A DNA stretch of 64,000 nucleotides from CAVZBW01 sp963778465 (GTDB lineage Bacteria; Actinomycetota; Acidimicrobiia; Acidimicrobiales; RAAP-2): NCBI GenBank assembly GCA_963778465.1, contig CAVZUK010000003.1:2356001-2420000 (forward strand), given 5' to 3'. The position numbers and the translations under genes are program-made. Below are positions 42,557-51,285 of this stretch, piece by piece (the first letter of the stretch is position 1; each line of letters opens with the position of its first letter). The notes beneath the pieces are model-generated. The model saw only the letters and a program-made list of their open reading frames with translations, searched no databases and had not been told where the DNA came from.

Positions 42557-43339
42557 ATGGGCAGCAGCGCCTCGGGGTGGGGCTTGGGCCGGCGCCTGGA
42601 CGACAAGACGGCGATCGTGACGGGGGCGGCTCGTGGGCAGGGTGCCGCCATCGCCGAGCTCTTCGTCTCGCACGGCGCGAAGGTGTTGCTCGGGGACGTG
42701 CTGGACGCTGACGGTGCCCTCGTGGCGGAGAAGCTCGGCCCCGCCGCGCACTACCACCACCTCGACGTCCGGTCCGAGGAGCAGTGGTCCGACGCCGTGG
42801 ACCAGTGCGTCGAGCTCTTCGGCGGGGTGGACGTGCTCGTCAACAACGCGGGCGTGATCCGAGTCGGGACCGTGTCCACCACCACGCCGGCGGACTACCG
42901 ATCGGTGATCGAGGTCAACCAGATCGGTTGCTATCTCGGGATGCACTCGGTCGTGCCGAGCATGGAGCGTCGTGGCGGCGGGTCGATCATCAACACCTCC
43001 TCGGTCGCCGGCCTGCACGGCACGAAGGGTGTGTTCGCCTACAGCGCCTCCAAGTACGCCATCCGGGGCATGACGCGGTCGGCCGCCCTCGAGCTCGGCG
43101 GCCTCGGGATCCGGGTCAATTCCGTCCATCCGGGCACCATCGACACGCCGATGATCAACGGACCCGAGTTCGCGGACGTGGACCGGGCGGCGTTCGCGGC
43201 CGGCCTGCCGGCACGCCGCGTGGGCGAACCCATCGACGTCGCCTGGCTCGCCCTCTTCCTGGCGTCCGACGAGAGCTCGTACTGCACCGGATCAGAATTC
43301 GTCGTCGACGGAGGTTCATCATGCGGGACGCGCACATGA
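42557..43339 (+). CDS. SDR-family oxidoreductase
   Basis: A 260-residue short-chain dehydrogenase with TGAARGQG in the cofactor loop, NNAG, Ser in TSSVAG and YSASK. The end carries VVDGGSS. GGAG lies 2-5 bases before the ATG at 42557. It begins the operon SDR, P450, P450, TetR, VOC, lipocalin-like, ALDH, SDR. Its stop overlaps the next P450 start by about 19 bases. Likely it oxidises the alcohol produced by one of the two P450s, or prepares their substrate. Confidence 0.92.
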   Translation: MGSSASGWGLGRRLDDKTAIVTGAARGQGAAIAELFVSHGAKVLLGDVLDADGALVAEKLGPAAHYHHLDVRSEEQWSDAVDQCVELFGGVDVLVNNAGVIRVGTVSTTTPADYRSVIEVNQIGCYLGMHSVVPSMERRGGGSIINTSSVAGLHGTKGVFAYSASKYAIRGMTRSAALELGGLGIRVNSVHPGTIDTPMINGPEFADVDRAAFAAGLPARRVGEPIDVAWLALFLASDESSYCTGSEFVVDGGSSCGTRT

Positions 43340-44532
43340 GCGAGGGGTTTGAGTTCGATCCCTTCGACCCGGCCTACTGGGACGATCCCTACCCCTACTA
43401 CGTGGAGATGCGCAGCAGGTTCCCCGCCTACCGGCGCGAGATCGAGAACCACCGGATCTGGCCCCACTACTGGATGCTCAGCCGGGCGGAGGACGTGGAC
43501 GCCGCGGCGGCGGACTGGCACACCTTCTCCTCGGCTCGCGGCACCCTCGTGGACACCGACATCAGCCTCATCCCGCTCAACATGTTCAACATGGACCCGC
43601 CGCGCCACGACGTGCATCGACGGGTGTTGAGCAGGGCGCTGACCGCCAGCAAGGTCGCGAGCCTCGAGCCCTTCGTACGCCGCCACGCCATGTCCCTGAT
43701 AGAGGGGTTCAAGGGGGCGGGGACCGCCGACGCCGCCTCCGACTTCGCGCAGCTGATCCCGAGCACCGTCGTGTGCGAGCTCATGGGCCTCCCTGCGGAG
43801 GACCAGCGCCAATTCCTGAAGTGGAACCTCGACACGATCGGGGGGGCGGACTTCACGAGCGAGGCCGCCCTCAAGGCCTACTCCGAGATGGAGCAGTACT
43901 GGCGGCAGCTCATCACGACGTGGCAAGAGGAGCGGTCGGACGACCTCGTCTCCCTCATCTTCCAGGCGGTCAGGGAGGAGCGGGCCGATCTCAGCCAGGA
44001 GGAGATCTGGGGGTTCTGCTCCCTCCTGCACGACGCCTCGCAGAACACGACCATCAACATGATCACCAACGCGGTGATCGCCCTCGCCCGCCACCCCGAG
44101 CAGCGTCGCCTGCTGGCCGACGAGCCCGAGCGTTGGCCGCAGGCCGTGGAGGAGCTGTTGCGCTACGTGTCCCCGGTGCAGGGCCTGGCCCGGACGACGA
44201 CCCGGGACGTCGAGATCGGCGGGGTGACCATCCCGGAGGGGGACCAGGTCCTCCTGCTCTACGGCTCTGCCAACCACGACGAGGGCGTGTACCCCGACTC
44301 CGACCGGCTCGACGTCAACCGTGAGGTCAAGGCGCACTGGACCTTCGGCCACGGCATCCACTTCTGCCTGGGGGCCGCGGTCGCCAAGCTCGAGGTGCGG
44401 GTGGCGCTCGAGTGCCTCGTCGAGGTACTCGGCGAGTGGGAGATCGACGAGGGGGCCGTGGTCCGGAGCCAGCTGGTCCCCACCAGGGGCATCACGAGTG
44501 CACCGATGAGCTTCGCGGCCGTGGAGGGTTGA
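43321..44532 (+). CDS. Cytochrome P450 with Asn in the I-helix acid position
   Basis: A 403-residue P450. The heme loop FGHGIHFCLGAAVA with Cys near 349 and the K-helix EELLR are normal. The I-helix, normally A-G-x-D/E-T-T, reads ASQNTT near 238-243: the acid is Asn and the Gly is Ser. In P450s the acid takes part in proton delivery to bound oxygen, so chemistry or substrate assistance may differ. GGAGG is 6 bases before the ATG at 43321. The following gene is another P450, 2 bases after its stop. Confidence 0.92.
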   Translation: MRDAHMSEGFEFDPFDPAYWDDPYPYYVEMRSRFPAYRREIENHRIWPHYWMLSRAEDVDAAAADWHTFSSARGTLVDTDISLIPLNMFNMDPPRHDVHRRVLSRALTASKVASLEPFVRRHAMSLIEGFKGAGTADAASDFAQLIPSTVVCELMGLPAEDQRQFLKWNLDTIGGADFTSEAALKAYSEMEQYWRQLITTWQEERSDDLVSLIFQAVREERADLSQEEIWGFCSLLHDASQNTTINMITNAVIALARHPEQRRLLADEPERWPQAVEELLRYVSPVQGLARTTTRDVEIGGVTIPEGDQVLLLYGSANHDEGVYPDSDRLDVNREVKAHWTFGHGIHFCLGAAVAKLEVRVALECLVEVLGEWEIDEGAVVRSQLVPTRGITSAPMSFAAVEG

Positions 44533-44534
44533 CG

Positions 44535-45746
44535 ATGACCGTAGACGAGGAGTTTGCCTTCGATCCGATGGACGCCTCCAAGGCCAAGGACTGGGAGCTC
44601 ATCGGGAGGATCCGGGACGCGGGGGCGGTGAGCCGCGTGGGCGGGCTCGTCTTCACGGCTCGCTTCGACGAGACGCAAGGTGCGTTCCGCAACGCCCGGT
44701 CCTTCTCGTCGAGCGGCGACATGCGGGCGCCCGGCGTGGTGGTGCCCGAGGAGGAGCGGTTCCTCGGAGAGCTGGACCCACCCCTGCACCCGAAGATCCG
44801 CCGCATCCTGCTGCGCGGCTTCACCCCGAACGCCGCAGCCTCGGCGGAGCCGTGGACCCGGGACAACGTGCGACGCCGCCTCGGGCGCTTCGGGAAGGAG
44901 GGTGGGGGCGACCTCATGGCCCTCCTGGCCATCCCCCTGCCGGGCTCGGTCGCCGCCCATGCCCTCGGCATTCCCGACGAGATGCACGACCAGGTCATGG
45001 ACTGGTGCAACGACCTGCTCCACAGCACCTGGCCGACGACCGGCGAGACCGAGCGAGGCGTGGGCATCCCCGGAGCGTTTCCCGAGCTGACCGAGGCCAT
45101 CGACGAGCAGATCCGGCAGCGTCGGGCCGCGGGGCCCGGCGCCACCGACGACCTCCTCTCGGTCATGGTGCACGCCGAGGCGCCAGACGGATGGACGATT
45201 CCCGACGCCCACATCCGCACGCTCACGGTGAACATCCTGGCGGGCTCGCTCTCGGCGTCCTACATGATCGGCAACCTCCTCTACCGGTATCTCACCGAGC
45301 CGGAGGGATTCGCAACCGAGCTCGGGGCCGACCGCTCCAAGATCGCCGTCGCCGTGGACGAGAGCCTCCGCTTCGAGCCCCCGGTCCTCTTCATGTTCCG
45401 ACACGCCACCGAGAACACCGAGCTCGGCGGTTGCCCGGTCACGGCCGGCGAACACTTGCTGCTCAGCATCGCATCGGCCAACCGGGACGAACGGGCCTAT
45501 TCGGACGCGGGGGAGTTCCGCCTCGACCGAGGCGAGGGGCCCGAGCACCTGGCCTTCGGTGCGGGCCCCCACCTCTGCCTGGGCAATCACCTCACCCGCA
45601 TGGTCGGTCGGGTAGTGCTCGAGGAGATGCTGGCGGAATTCCCTCCGGGTTCGGTCGAGCTGGCGCCCGGCTTCGCATGGGTCTGCGTCGACCACATGCT
45701 GGAGTACGGCCCCGAGCGCCTGGACGCCGTGGTGGTCGGCGGGTGA
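44535..45746 (+). CDS. Cytochrome P450 with non-standard oxygen-activation motif
   Basis: A 403-residue P450. The heme loop is FGAGPHLCLGNHL, Cys near 347, and the ExxR helix is DESLR. The I-helix motif reads AGSLSA near 235-240 where AGxDTT is expected. Both the acid and the threonine of the proton relay are replaced (by Leu and Ser). It may work on a substrate that supplies its own hydroxyl, act as a dehydratase or isomerase, or be a peroxygenase; the sequence alone cannot say. Tandem with a P450 that is also altered here. Confidence 0.92.
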   Translation: MTVDEEFAFDPMDASKAKDWELIGRIRDAGAVSRVGGLVFTARFDETQGAFRNARSFSSSGDMRAPGVVVPEEERFLGELDPPLHPKIRRILLRGFTPNAAASAEPWTRDNVRRRLGRFGKEGGGDLMALLAIPLPGSVAAHALGIPDEMHDQVMDWCNDLLHSTWPTTGETERGVGIPGAFPELTEAIDEQIRQRRAAGPGATDDLLSVMVHAEAPDGWTIPDAHIRTLTVNILAGSLSASYMIGNLLYRYLTEPEGFATELGADRSKIAVAVDESLRFEPPVLFMFRHATENTELGGCPVTAGEHLLLSIASANRDERAYSDAGEFRLDRGEGPEHLAFGAGPHLCLGNHLTRMVGRVVLEEMLAEFPPGSVELAPGFAWVCVDHMLEYGPERLDAVVVGG

Positions 45747-45750
45747 GCAC

Positions 45751-46434
45751 GTGACCGCGGTTGCCGACGGCGGTCACCCGAGCCGGCGGACGGAGATCAT
45801 CGCGCTGGCCCGGCGCACCTTCGCCGAGCGCGGCTACACGAACACGTCCATGCGGGACATCGCGGAATCGGCGGGAGTGCTGGCCGGGAGCCTCTATTCG
45901 CACTTCCGGTCGAAGTCCGAGATTCTGCAGCTCGTGCTCGAGCCGTGGCTCGAGCAGATGGTGCCCGCCCAGGAGGCGGCGCTGTACTCCGAGGGAACGG
46001 GGTTGGAGCGGCTCCGCCGCATGATGCGTGAGGTCCTGATCCTGCTCGACCAGTTCGGCGACGAGATGACGATCCTGCACTACGGCTGGAGTGACCTGGC
46101 GGCGCTCGAGGACCTGGCCCTCATCGTCGAGCGGGCCAACCGGCTGCTCGAGCTGTGGCACGAGGTGATCGTGATCGGGCGGCGGGACGGCTCGATCCGC
46201 ACCGACGTGGAACCCGAGCTCCTGGTGAGGGCGATCACCAGCTCGTTGCACGCCACGGTCGACACGAGGCGCTACGGCATGCGAGCGGCGCCCCTCGGCT
46301 TGGCCTCGGTCGAGGAGCTCGCCGACCAGCTGGTGGACGTCTTCGTGGAGGGTGCCGCAGCACCCCGCCCGACCGCCAGGCCGAGAAAGCGGACGCAAGT
46401 GGTGACAGCCGGAGAAGGGACAGGTGGCAGATGA
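45751..46434 (+). CDS. TetR-family transcriptional regulator
   Basis: A 227-residue TetR protein. The helix-turn-helix includes RGYTNTSMRDIAESAGVLAG and ends SLYSHFRSKSEIL. The rest is helical. The GTG is 4 bases after the P450 stop, and its own stop overlaps the VOC start in ATGA, so it is embedded in the P450 operon. A site at 42514 before the operon and its near twin at 51200 in the divergent SDR promoter are probable targets. Confidence 0.9.
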   Translation: MTAVADGGHPSRRTEIIALARRTFAERGYTNTSMRDIAESAGVLAGSLYSHFRSKSEILQLVLEPWLEQMVPAQEAALYSEGTGLERLRRMMREVLILLDQFGDEMTILHYGWSDLAALEDLALIVERANRLLELWHEVIVIGRRDGSIRTDVEPELLVRAITSSLHATVDTRRYGMRAAPLGLASVEELADQLVDVFVEGAAAPRPTARPRKRTQVVTAGEGTGGR

Positions 46435-46889
46435 TCGGTGACCTCTTCGTGACCGGGATGGTGGTCCCGGACATCCAGCAAGCAATAGAGGACACGCAGG
46501 GGTCCCTCGGAGTGGAGTTCACGCCCGTACAACAGTCGCCGCTCAAAATGCGCACGCCGCAGGGCATCGAGGAGTTCGATCTGCGCTTCGTCTACTCGCT
46601 CGGCACCGCGCCCCATCTCGAGCTGATCGAGGGGATCCCCGGTGGGTACTACGACGCCCACGGCGGCTACATCCGCCACGTGGGTCTGTGGGTGGACGAC
46701 CTGGCCGCCGCATCGAAGGAGCTGACGCGCCGGGGCATGCCCCTCGAGGCGGCGGGGATGGAGGGCGAGCGGGAGCCGCACGCCTTCGTCTTCCATGCCC
46801 ACCCCTGGGGTCTTCGCGTCGAGCTCGTAGATCGCGTGCAGCAGGATTACTTCGAGACCTGGCTGGGTGGCGGCGAGCTGCAGATCTGA
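46431..46889 (+). CDS. VOC/glyoxalase-like protein
   Basis: A 152-residue VOC-fold protein opening MIGDLFVTGMVVPDI. Candidate metal residues are Glu in HLELIEG, His in IRHVGLWVDD and Glu in LRVELVD. The third expected ligand near the amino end is not clear. It may be an isomerase, lyase or epimerase. The ATG overlaps the TetR stop by four bases. Confidence 0.85.
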   Translation: MIGDLFVTGMVVPDIQQAIEDTQGSLGVEFTPVQQSPLKMRTPQGIEEFDLRFVYSLGTAPHLELIEGIPGGYYDAHGGYIRHVGLWVDDLAAASKELTRRGMPLEAAGMEGEREPHAFVFHAHPWGLRVELVDRVQQDYFETWLGGGELQI

Positions 46890-46933
46890 TCCCGAGGCCC
46901 GACTGGTTGATCGGCAGAGACGGCGGAGACGGC

Positions 46934-47371
46934 ATGGATATCGCGGGGAGCTACCGGGTGGAGTCGGTGGAGAGGTACGACGAGGGGACCGTCCGCCATC
47001 CCTTCGGCGAGCACCCAGAGGGAATGCTGCTCTACGGCAGGGACGGGGCCATGGCGGCCGTGGTGGGCGCTGGGGGACGCCCACGCGTGGAGATGGACCT
47101 GCTGGCCGAGTCCGGAGGTGCCAGCGACGCGGATCTTGCGGCGGCCTTCCGCTCCGCGTACGGGTTCGCGGGCACCTACGAGGTCGACGGGGACGTCGTC
47201 CGGCACCGGATCGGTGTGAGCACGATGCCCAACTGGGTGGGGACCGAGCAGGTCCGGCCCTTCGAGCTGCAAGGCGACACTTTGACCCTCTACCCGCCCG
47301 GGTGGCGCCTGGTCGCCCGGCGCCGGGCGCCGGTATCCGCGGAGGGGGATCGGGGGAACAGGGAGCCATGA
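46934..47371 (+). CDS. Lipocalin-like domain protein
   Basis: A 145-residue beta-rich protein matching the pattern of Lipocalin_5-type proteins: GSYRVESVERYDEG, PFGEHPEGMLLYGRDGAMA, then the AYGFAGTYEV stretch and NWVGTEQVRPFEL. Such proteins occur in catabolic operons, perhaps binding hydrophobic intermediates. GGCGGAGA lies before the ATG. Its last four bases overlap the start of the ALDH gene (ATGA). Confidence 0.85.
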   Translation: MDIAGSYRVESVERYDEGTVRHPFGEHPEGMLLYGRDGAMAAVVGAGGRPRVEMDLLAESGGASDADLAAAFRSAYGFAGTYEVDGDVVRHRIGVSTMPNWVGTEQVRPFELQGDTLTLYPPGWRLVARRRAPVSAEGDRGNREP

Positions 47372-48891
47372 ACGCACCGCGCGCGATCGCGCGCCGTCAG
47401 GAACCGAGGGAGTGGCGACGCCTGCCGATCGGTGGCGAGTGGGTGGTGCCCTCGGGGTCCGCGGTCCTCGGGGTCGAGGATCCCGCCTCCCTGTCCCTCG
47501 TGGGATCGGTGCCGGTCGCGGACCGGCGAGACGTCGGTCTGGCCGTCGCTGCCGCACGGCGGGCTTTCGACCAGGGGCCCTGGCCTCGCTCGAGCCTCGA
47601 AGCCCGGATCGAGGCCGTGGGACGTCTGCTCGTGGCCCTGTCCGAGCGGCGTGACGACCTGGTGCGGTTGATCGTGAGCGAGACAGGCCTCCCGACCGGA
47701 GGGACGCAGCTCTCGGGCACGGGGGCGAGCCAGGTCGACGGGGCGATCGAGCTGATCCGCGCGAGCATCGAGACCGCCCTGGACTATCCCTTCTGCCAGG
47801 AGACGACCGGGCGAGGCGGCCGGGCGCTCGTGGTCTCCGAGCCGGTCGGGGTCGTCGTGGCGATCGTCCCTTGGAACGGCCCGCTGTGGAGCGCCCTGAT
47901 GAAGATCGTCCCGGCCGTGCTCGCCGGGTGCACCGTGATCGTCAAGCCCTCCCCGCTCGCCCCCCTCGACGCCATGGTGCTGGCCGAGTGCGCGATGGAG
48001 GCGGACGTGCCGCCCGGCGTGCTCAACGTCGTGCAGGGGGACCGTGAGGTGGGTGAGGCCCTGGTGGGCGATCCCGGCGTCGACAAGGTGAGCTTCACCG
48101 GGAGCACGGCGGTGGGGCGGGAGGTGGCTCGTCTGTGCGCAGCGAACCTCACCCGGGTCAACCTGGAGCTCGGAGGCAAGTCGGCGGCCGTCGTCCTCGA
48201 CGACGCCGATCTCGACGCCGTGGTGCCGATCCTTCTCTGCGGCGGGCTCGACAACAACGGCGAGTCCTGCACCGCATTGACCCGCATCGTCGTGTCGCGC
48301 TCGCGAGCCGCCGAGCTCCACGAACGCCTGCGCGCCTCGGTCGGCGCGTTGCGGATCGGTGATCCCTTCGATCCGGCGGTCGACGTCGGTCCGCTCATCA
48401 CGGAGACCCAGCGGTCCCGCGCCGAGGCGGCCATCGCCGGGGCGCTCGGAGAGGGGGCGAGGGTGCTCGTGGGTGGCGGGCGTCCGCGGGAGCCCGAACG
48501 CGGCTGGTACCTCGAGCCCACGGTGCTGGCGAACGTCGGCAACGCCATGGCGGTGGCGCGTGACGAGATCTTCGCCCCGGTCCTCTCGGTGATCGAGTGC
48601 GGCTCCGACGCCGAGGCGGTCGAGATCGCCAACGACTCGCCCTACGGGCTCTCGGGGGCGGTGTTCAGCGCCGACCCGGAGAGGGCGCTCGCCGTCTGCC
48701 GGCAGGTGAGGACCGGCACGCTCAACATCAACGGCTTCACGATCAACATCGACGCGCCGCTGGGTGGCTTCAAGCAGTCGGGGTTGGGGCGGGAGTACGG
48801 CGTGTGGGGCCTGCGCGAGTTCGTCGAGCTCAAGACCATCAACTTGCTCGACGCCGCCGACGCGTTGGGTGGGGTCACCCGTCGCCCGTGA
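47368..48891 (+). CDS. NAD(P)-dependent aldehyde dehydrogenase
   Basis: A 507-residue aldehyde dehydrogenase. It has VPWNGP, the catalytic Glu in LELGGKS near 268, the catalytic Cys near 301 in NNGESCTA, and PLGGFKQSGLGRE near the end. It would oxidise an aldehyde to an acid. Its start overlaps the lipocalin-like gene, and an SDR gene follows within 7 bases. Together with the SDR at 42557 and the two P450s it could complete a CH3 to COOH or ring-alcohol oxidation series. Confidence 0.92.
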   Translation: MNAPRAIARRQEPREWRRLPIGGEWVVPSGSAVLGVEDPASLSLVGSVPVADRRDVGLAVAAARRAFDQGPWPRSSLEARIEAVGRLLVALSERRDDLVRLIVSETGLPTGGTQLSGTGASQVDGAIELIRASIETALDYPFCQETTGRGGRALVVSEPVGVVVAIVPWNGPLWSALMKIVPAVLAGCTVIVKPSPLAPLDAMVLAECAMEADVPPGVLNVVQGDREVGEALVGDPGVDKVSFTGSTAVGREVARLCAANLTRVNLELGGKSAAVVLDDADLDAVVPILLCGGLDNNGESCTALTRIVVSRSRAAELHERLRASVGALRIGDPFDPAVDVGPLITETQRSRAEAAIAGALGEGARVLVGGGRPREPERGWYLEPTVLANVGNAMAVARDEIFAPVLSVIECGSDAEAVEIANDSPYGLSGAVFSADPERALAVCRQVRTGTLNINGFTINIDAPLGGFKQSGLGREYGVWGLREFVELKTINLLDAADALGGVTRRP

Positions 48892-48898
48892 TGCGCCC

Positions 48899-49738
48899 GT
48901 GAGCGGTCCGGAGGTGGGCCCGGAGCGGGCACGGCCTGGCGGGATCGCACCGGTGGCGTTCGTGACGGGCGGCGCGTCGGGCATCGGGCGCGCCTGCGCG
49001 GAGGCCCTCTCGTCGGACGGCCACCACGTGGTCGTGGCGGACATCGACGGGCGACGTGCCGGCGAGGTCGTCGCCACCCTGCCCGAGGCCACCGCCCTCG
49101 CCATGGACGTGCGAGACGAGAGCGGGGTGCGGGAGTGCGTGGCGAGGGTGGCCGCCGACCTCGGGCGCATCGACGTCCTGGTCAACTCGGCGGCCATCAC
49201 CGAGCGGGCCCACCACGACCGGGATCGCGACATCGTCGGGATGGACCTCCAGGTGTGGCGGGACACCCTGGCCACCGATCTCGACGGCGTGGTCGTCGTC
49301 TGCAAGGCCGTGGTCCCGGTCATGACGGCCCAGGGTCGGGGCTCGATCGTCAACATCTCGTCCAATTCGGCGGAGGGCGGCGACCTCGTCCGGGCCGCCT
49401 ACTCTGCGGCCAAGGCGGGGGTCAACAGCCTGACTCGTTCGTTGGCCGTCGCCTACGGCCGTCACGGCGTCCGCTGCAACGCCGTGTCCCCGGCGGGGAT
49501 CGCCGGCCCGTCGTTTCTGCGCAATCTCTCCGAGGCGACGCGTCGCGTGATGTCACGGCAGTGCCTCCTTCCCTTTCAGGGGGAGCCCGAGGACGTCGCG
49601 GCGCTGGTGGCGTTCTTGGCCTCCGAGCGCTCCCGCTTCATCACCGGGCAGATCATCTCGGTCGACGGAGGGGCGCGCTGCCAGCTTCCCCACGTCCCCC
49701 AGCTGCGCGACCCACTCGACGGTGAACCGCTCAGGTGA
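48899..49738 (+). CDS. SDR-family oxidoreductase
   Basis: A 279-residue short-chain dehydrogenase with TGGASGIG in the cofactor loop, NSAAITE in the NNAG position, Ser in ISSNS, and YSAAK. The end reads VDGGARCQLPHVPQ, similar in style to the longer tails of the SDRs at 14923 and 51286. GTG start chosen 7 bases after the ALDH stop. It is convergent with the next SDR, sharing 8 bases. Confidence 0.88.
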   Translation: MSGPEVGPERARPGGIAPVAFVTGGASGIGRACAEALSSDGHHVVVADIDGRRAGEVVATLPEATALAMDVRDESGVRECVARVAADLGRIDVLVNSAAITERAHHDRDRDIVGMDLQVWRDTLATDLDGVVVVCKAVVPVMTAQGRGSIVNISSNSAEGGDLVRAAYSAAKAGVNSLTRSLAVAYGRHGVRCNAVSPAGIAGPSFLRNLSEATRRVMSRQCLLPFQGEPEDVAALVAFLASERSRFITGQIISVDGGARCQLPHVPQLRDPLDGEPLR

Positions 49739-50486
49739 TGGGGCAGCTCCCGCCGTCGGCCATGATCGTCTGCCCCGTCAGGAACTCCGCGTCGTCGCCG
49801 ATCAGGTAGCGCACCACCCGCCCGATGTCCGACTCCGGGTCGCCGACGCGCCCGAGCGGGATGCGACCGAAGACCCGCGCGGCCATGGTCGGATCCCTCA
49901 CGAAGGCGTCCTCCATGGCTGGGGAGTTCGCAAGAGGCGCCACGCAATTGACGCGGATGCCGTCGGGGCCCCACTCCCGTGCCAGGGTCCGCACCATGCC
50001 CCGTTGGGCCGCCTTGACAGCGGCGTAGGCCGCCAGGCGCCGCTTGCCCTCGAAGCCGGCCTCCGAGGTGGTCACCACCAGGCTTCCCCGGGAGCGGCCG
50101 AGGGGGTCGTGCCCGTGCCGGGCGAGGAAGTAGAGGGCCCGCAGCGCCACCCGAACGTGGTCCTCGAGCTCCTCCAGCGTGATCTCCGGCGGTGGATGCG
50201 GCACGGACGAGTACCCGCTCGTGGCGTTGTGGACGATGGCGTGCAACGGGGAGGAGCCGGCCGTCACCTCTCCGATGACCGAGGCGACCTCGTCCTCCTC
50301 GCCCACGTCGCAGGTCACGAAGCGACCCACGCCTCCACGGGCGGTGACGGCGTCCGCCACGGCCTTGCCCTGCGCGGCACGGCGGGCGGCGATCCAGACC
50401 TCCCACCCCGCCTCGCCGCAGGCCAGCGCGATGCCCTCCCCGACGCCACCCGATGCGCCGGTGACGAGGACCCTCCGTGTGCTCAT
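49731..50486 (-). CDS. SDR-family oxidoreductase
   Basis: A 251-residue short-chain dehydrogenase. It has TGASGGVG in the cofactor loop, HNATSG, Ser in TTSEAG and YAAVK. The end carries ADGGSC. It lies 7 bases after a degenerate SDR-like gene on the same strand, and the two probably form one unit or a heteromer. The 3' end overlaps the convergent SDR by 8 bases. Confidence 0.9.
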   Translation of the reverse strand: MSTRRVLVTGASGGVGEGIALACGEAGWEVWIAARRAAQGKAVADAVTARGGVGRFVTCDVGEEDEVASVIGEVTAGSSPLHAIVHNATSGYSSVPHPPPEITLEELEDHVRVALRALYFLARHGHDPLGRSRGSLVVTTSEAGFEGKRRLAAYAAVKAAQRGMVRTLAREWGPDGIRVNCVAPLANSPAMEDAFVRDPTMAARVFGRIPLGRVGDPESDIGRVVRYLIGDDAEFLTGQTIMADGGSCPIT

Positions 50487-50493
50487 CGCGTGC

Positions 50494-51180
50494 TCACCAC
50501 GTGCGGCCCCCGTCGGCAGGTAGGACGCATCCGCTCACGCCCGACGCGTCGGAGGACAGCAGCATGCGCACGGCGCCGGCGACCTCGCGCTCGATGCCAC
50601 CTGGGTACGACGGCAGGAATGGTGCCGAACCCGTGATCTCCGACGGCGTGCTCCACAGCTGGGTGGTCACGGAGTTGGCACGGACGTCGCGCACGCCCTC
50701 GGCAGAGGCGATCGAACGTGTAAAGGCGATCAGGCCCTGGGAGAGACCCACGAGCGGAACCAGCCCCACCGAGTCGAGCGCGCACGGCAGCTCGGTGACG
50801 AGGACGATCGCACCGCCGTCCCGGCACAGCTCCCCGGCCAGCTGCAGAGCGGTCGTCCATCGGGCCAGCTCGATCTCCATCGAGCGCCAGTCGAGCGCGG
50901 CCTGCTCCAGGAGCGCCACGCGCTCGACCGCTCGCGGCCAGGCGCACACGACGACCGACCCGGCCGGCTCCCGTTGGCGAGTCTCGCTGCGCCAGGTGGC
51001 AAGCGTGGGCTTCCACTCCCACTCCCAGGAGCTCGTGTCCGGAGTCGGGGCGGGCACGTCGATCACCGTGCCCGCGGCGATCGCCGACGCCAGCCGTTGC
51101 GTGTGCTCGGACCGGTCGCCCAGGACCACTGGGGGATCGGCGCCGGCGCCCGCGTCGCGGGACCCTGTCGGCGTGGACAT
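50494..51180 (-). CDS. Degenerate SDR-like protein lacking the catalytic motifs
   Basis: A 228-residue protein with the outline of an SDR: TRSIASAEG, VRANSVTT and PADGGRTW match the second half of the fold. The glycine-rich cofactor loop is absent, and the YxxxK stretch reads VGLSQG, with no catalytic Tyr or Lys. It cannot be a normal dehydrogenase. It sits directly upstream of an intact SDR, so it may be an inactive partner, as in other heteromeric SDRs. ATG at 51180; a GTG at 51189 is an alternative. A -10-like TAGGAT lies just upstream, so this may be a leaderless mRNA. Confidence 0.8.
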   Translation of the reverse strand: MSTPTGSRDAGAGADPPVVLGDRSEHTQRLASAIAAGTVIDVPAPTPDTSSWEWEWKPTLATWRSETRQREPAGSVVVCAWPRAVERVALLEQAALDWRSMEIELARWTTALQLAGELCRDGGAIVLVTELPCALDSVGLVPLVGLSQGLIAFTRSIASAEGVRDVRANSVTTQLWSTPSEITGSAPFLPSYPGGIEREVAGAVRMLLSSDASGVSGCVLPADGGRTW

Positions 51181-51197
51181 AGCGAACACATCCTAGT

Positions 51198-51215
51198 ACG
51201 CTTACAAGCGTTAGT
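51198..51215. promoter_or_regulatory. Operator-like palindrome in the divergent SDR promoter
   Basis: ACGCTT-AC-AAGCGT (51198-51211) is a perfect inverted repeat. Read on the minus strand, 51200-51215 gives ACTAACGCTTGTAAGC, which matches 14 of 16 positions of the site at 42514-42529. It overlaps the probable -10 region of the leftward SDR-like gene. It is a candidate site for the TetR at 45751. Confidence 0.55.
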
Positions 51216-51285
51216 TATGCCCTCCGGCGGAGCGCCGGTCGAGACGGGGGTGGGACGAGGGTGGCGACGAGAGAGGGTCGAGACG

